Below the pieces are notes generated by a model. The model was not told the DNA's origin, did not search any database, and saw only the letters and a list, made by a program, of their open reading frames with translations. The position numbers and the translations under genes are program-made. 5,912 bases of DNA from Croceicoccus sp. (lineage in GTDB: Bacteria > Pseudomonadota > Alphaproteobacteria > Sphingomonadales > Sphingomonadaceae), in the NCBI GenBank assembly GCA_029936705.1, contig JAPYSD010000247.1, forward strand, positions 1 to 5,912, written 5' to 3'. Below, one piece after another: positions 4,793 through 5,912 of the stretch (position 1 is the first letter of the stretch; every line of letters begins with the position of its first letter).

Positions 4793-4812
4793 GGCGGGCT
4801 CAGCGGCCCGCC
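4793..4812 (-). other. Hairpin at the end of the LytTR regulator gene
   Basis: GGCGGGC (4793-4799) pairs with GCCCGCC (4806-4812) around a 6-base loop that contains part of the stop codon region. An alternative stem pairs 4786-4792 with 4805-4811. No T run follows on the - strand, so this is at best a weak 3'-end signal for the regulator transcript. Confidence 0.3.
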
Positions 4813-5570
4813 ATCGCCTTGACCGATTTCAGATAGGTGCGGCCGATGCGCACCGGATCGCGTTCGCCCAGTTCGGCGGACCATACGCCCAGACCGTCAT
4901 GGCGCAGCCCGGTGATCGTGTCGCGCCGCAAGATGGTCGAGCGATGCACGCGGATGAAGCAGGCGGGGTCGAGCCGCTGTTCCAGCGAGGTGATCGTCTC
5001 GAGCAGCAGGTGGCTGCCGCCGGGCACATGCAGCCGCACGTAATCGCGCTCCGCATCGATGCGGCTTACCTCGTCGACGCCCACGCGCAGCAGTTCGGAC
5101 CGGTGCGGCACCCAGAATTCCGAGATCCACGCCTCCCTGCTCTCCTCGCCGGACGCGGCCGATCCGTTTCCGCGCCTGGCCAGGGCGCGCGCGATGGCGC
5201 GTTCCAGCCGGTCCTGTGCCACGGGTTTCAGCACGTAGTCCACCGCGTCGAGGTCGAATGCCTCGACCGCGAAGCTGTCATGCGCGGTGACGAACACCAC
5301 TGCGGGCCGCTCGTTCGCGTCGGGGACCACTTCGGCGATGCGCCGCGCGACGGACAGCCCGTCCGCCTCGGGCATGGTCATGTCCAGCAGGACAAGCTCG
5401 GGCTTCAGCGCCTCGATCATGCGCAGCGCCGCAGCGCCGTCGCCCGCGGTCCCGACGATGCGCAGGCAATCGAGCCGCGAGCAGATCACCTGCATGCGTT
5501 CCACCGCCAGCGGTTCGTCGTCGACGATCAGCGTGGACAGGACCTGTCCGTCCCCCAGTCCCTCGGTCAT
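4800..5570 (-). CDS. LytTR-family response regulator
   Basis: This is a cytoplasmic two-component response regulator of the LytR/AlgR type, which binds DNA through a LytTR domain once phosphorylated. Residues about 11-130 form the receiver: acidic pair Asp17-Asp18, phosphoacceptor Asp63 in VLLDMTMPEADG, Thr95 in VFVTAHD and Lys115 in YVLKP. A short linker rich in Gly, Ser and Glu follows. Residues about 150-252 form the LytTR domain, with IDAERDYVRLH, FIRVHRSTIL (205-214) and a closing IGRTYLKSVKA. The length of 256 is typical. GGGGGGAA (5576-5583) gives a good ribosome-binding site seven bases before the ATG. The partner kinase gene ends two bases upstream, so the two form an operon. Its targets are unknown; the repeats upstream of the nearby urcA gene are a candidate. 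Confidence 0.93.
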   Translation of the reverse strand: MTEGLGDGQVLSTLIVDDEPLAVERMQVICSRLDCLRIVGTAGDGAAALRMIEALKPELVLLDMTMPEADGLSVARRIAEVVPDANERPAVVFVTAHDSFAVEAFDLDAVDYVLKPVAQDRLERAIARALARRGNGSAASGEESREAWISEFWVPHRSELLRVGVDEVSRIDAERDYVRLHVPGGSHLLLETITSLEQRLDPACFIRVHRSTILRRDTITGLRHDGLGVWSAELGERDPVRIGRTYLKSVKAMAGR

Positions 5571-5572
5571 TG

Positions 5573-5912
5573 CTATTCCCCCCGGGTGCTTCGTTCCAGC
5601 GGCATGCGGATGACGGTGCGCCAGCCGTTGCCGGTATCCCCGCTGACGACCGATACGTCCTTGCCAAAGCGGGTTTCCAGCCGGCTGCGGACATTGGCGA
5701 GGCCGATGCCGAACCCGTTCCTGCCGCCGTCCGACTGGCCCGCACCCGCATGGCCGGCGTGCGACGCGCCCGCCCTGCCCTTTTCCCTGGATCCCCTGCT
5801 GTTCGAAGCCGTGTCCTTCGAATCCGTGTCGCCGGAACCGGGGCCATTATCCGCCACAGTCAGCACCAGCCGCCCGTATTCCTCCATCGCCGAGATGAAG
5901 ATGGTCACAGGC
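5573..5912 (-). CDS. LytS/YehU-type sensor histidine kinase, C-terminal end (truncated by the window edge)
   Basis: Only the last 112 or so residues lie in the window; the frame is open past 5912, and the GTG at 5908 is internal. Visible is the end of the ATP-binding (HATPase) domain: LVLTVADNGPG (the D box), then the G box GFGIGLANVRSRLETRFG, a strand containing WRTVIRMPLE, and a short STRGE end. GLANVRxRL is typical of the LytS/YehU/AlgZ class that partners LytTR regulators, in agreement with the gene two bases downstream. The ATP lid between DNGPG and GFGIG is about 39 residues long, rich in Ser, Gly, Asp and Ala, where relatives usually have around 10-15. The phosphorylated His, the N box and the sensor region are outside the window, so the signal cannot be inferred. 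Confidence 0.9.
   Translation of the reverse strand, partial: PVTIFISAMEEYGRLVLTVADNGPGSGDTDSKDTASNSRGSREKGRAGASHAGHAGAGQSDGGRNGFGIGLANVRSRLETRFGKDVSVVSGDTGNGWRTVIRMPLERSTRGE
5802..5831. repeat. 15-bp tandem duplication inside the kinase ATP-lid coding region
   Basis: Bases 5802-5816 and 5817-5831 agree at 13 of 15 positions; both begin TTCGAA and contain CCGTGTC. Fifteen bases are five codons, so the frame is kept. The encoded residues on the - strand are DTDSK followed by DTASN. The duplication sits at the start of the low-complexity lid insertion, suggesting the insertion grew by slippage. Confidence 0.7.

Noticed and set aside
5573..5908. Reading the right-edge frame as a complete 111-residue protein starting at the GTG at 5908
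   Set aside because: The frame stays open to the window edge and the visible part starts in the middle of an ATPase domain, so it is the end of a longer kinase.
1..5912. Mobile element, CRISPR array, phage or toxin-antitoxin genes
   Set aside because: No transposase, integrase, spaced repeat array or paired small toxin-like genes are visible. All recognisable genes are housekeeping or common chromosomal families.

Overview
The window reads as ordinary chromosome of a GC-rich alphaproteobacterium, most likely a member of the Sphingomonadales (Erythrobacteraceae or Sphingomonadaceae). The support is the ctaA/COX15 - rplM - rpsI order, an S9 protein with the acidic N-terminal extension seen in alphaproteobacteria, a secreted UrcA-family protein, and high GC with uniform codon use. 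The taxonomic call is an inference from gene content, not from a database match. I see no mobile element, CRISPR array, tRNA or rRNA, and no sign of recent transfer.

Left part, + strand (1-1957). The C-terminal half of a heme A synthase (CtaA/COX15) runs in from the left edge. After it come a structured intergenic stretch, a small candidate two-helix membrane protein (516-728), and the ribosomal operon rplM-rpsI, whose genes overlap by one base and end in a textbook intrinsic terminator at 1925-1957.

Middle part, - strand (4070 down to 1981). Three genes run leftward: a small three-helix membrane protein with a GTG start, a diacylglycerol-kinase-family lipid kinase, and a calcineurin-like metallophosphoesterase. 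Kinase and phosphoesterase share one base (TAATG), so they are probably transcribed together and translationally coupled.

Right part. A 269-bp divergent region (4071-4339) carries several short repeats, including a degenerate 21-bp tandem repeat, a 10-bp tandem repeat and a candidate 36-codon leader ORF. It precedes urcA on the + strand (4340-4642). urcA is followed by three successive stem-loops, the last with a run of seven T. Converging on it from the right edge is a two-component pair on the - strand: a LytS/YehU-type histidine kinase (C-terminal end only) and a LytTR response regulator, separated by two bases.

No new multi-gene system is evident. The points most worth a second look are the long low-complexity insertion in the kinase ATP lid, which contains a 15-bp tandem duplication; the 21-bp-phased repeats upstream of urcA, whose spacing resembles LytTR binding sites; the possible structured 3' RNA after urcA; and the coupled lipid kinase/phosphoesterase pair.
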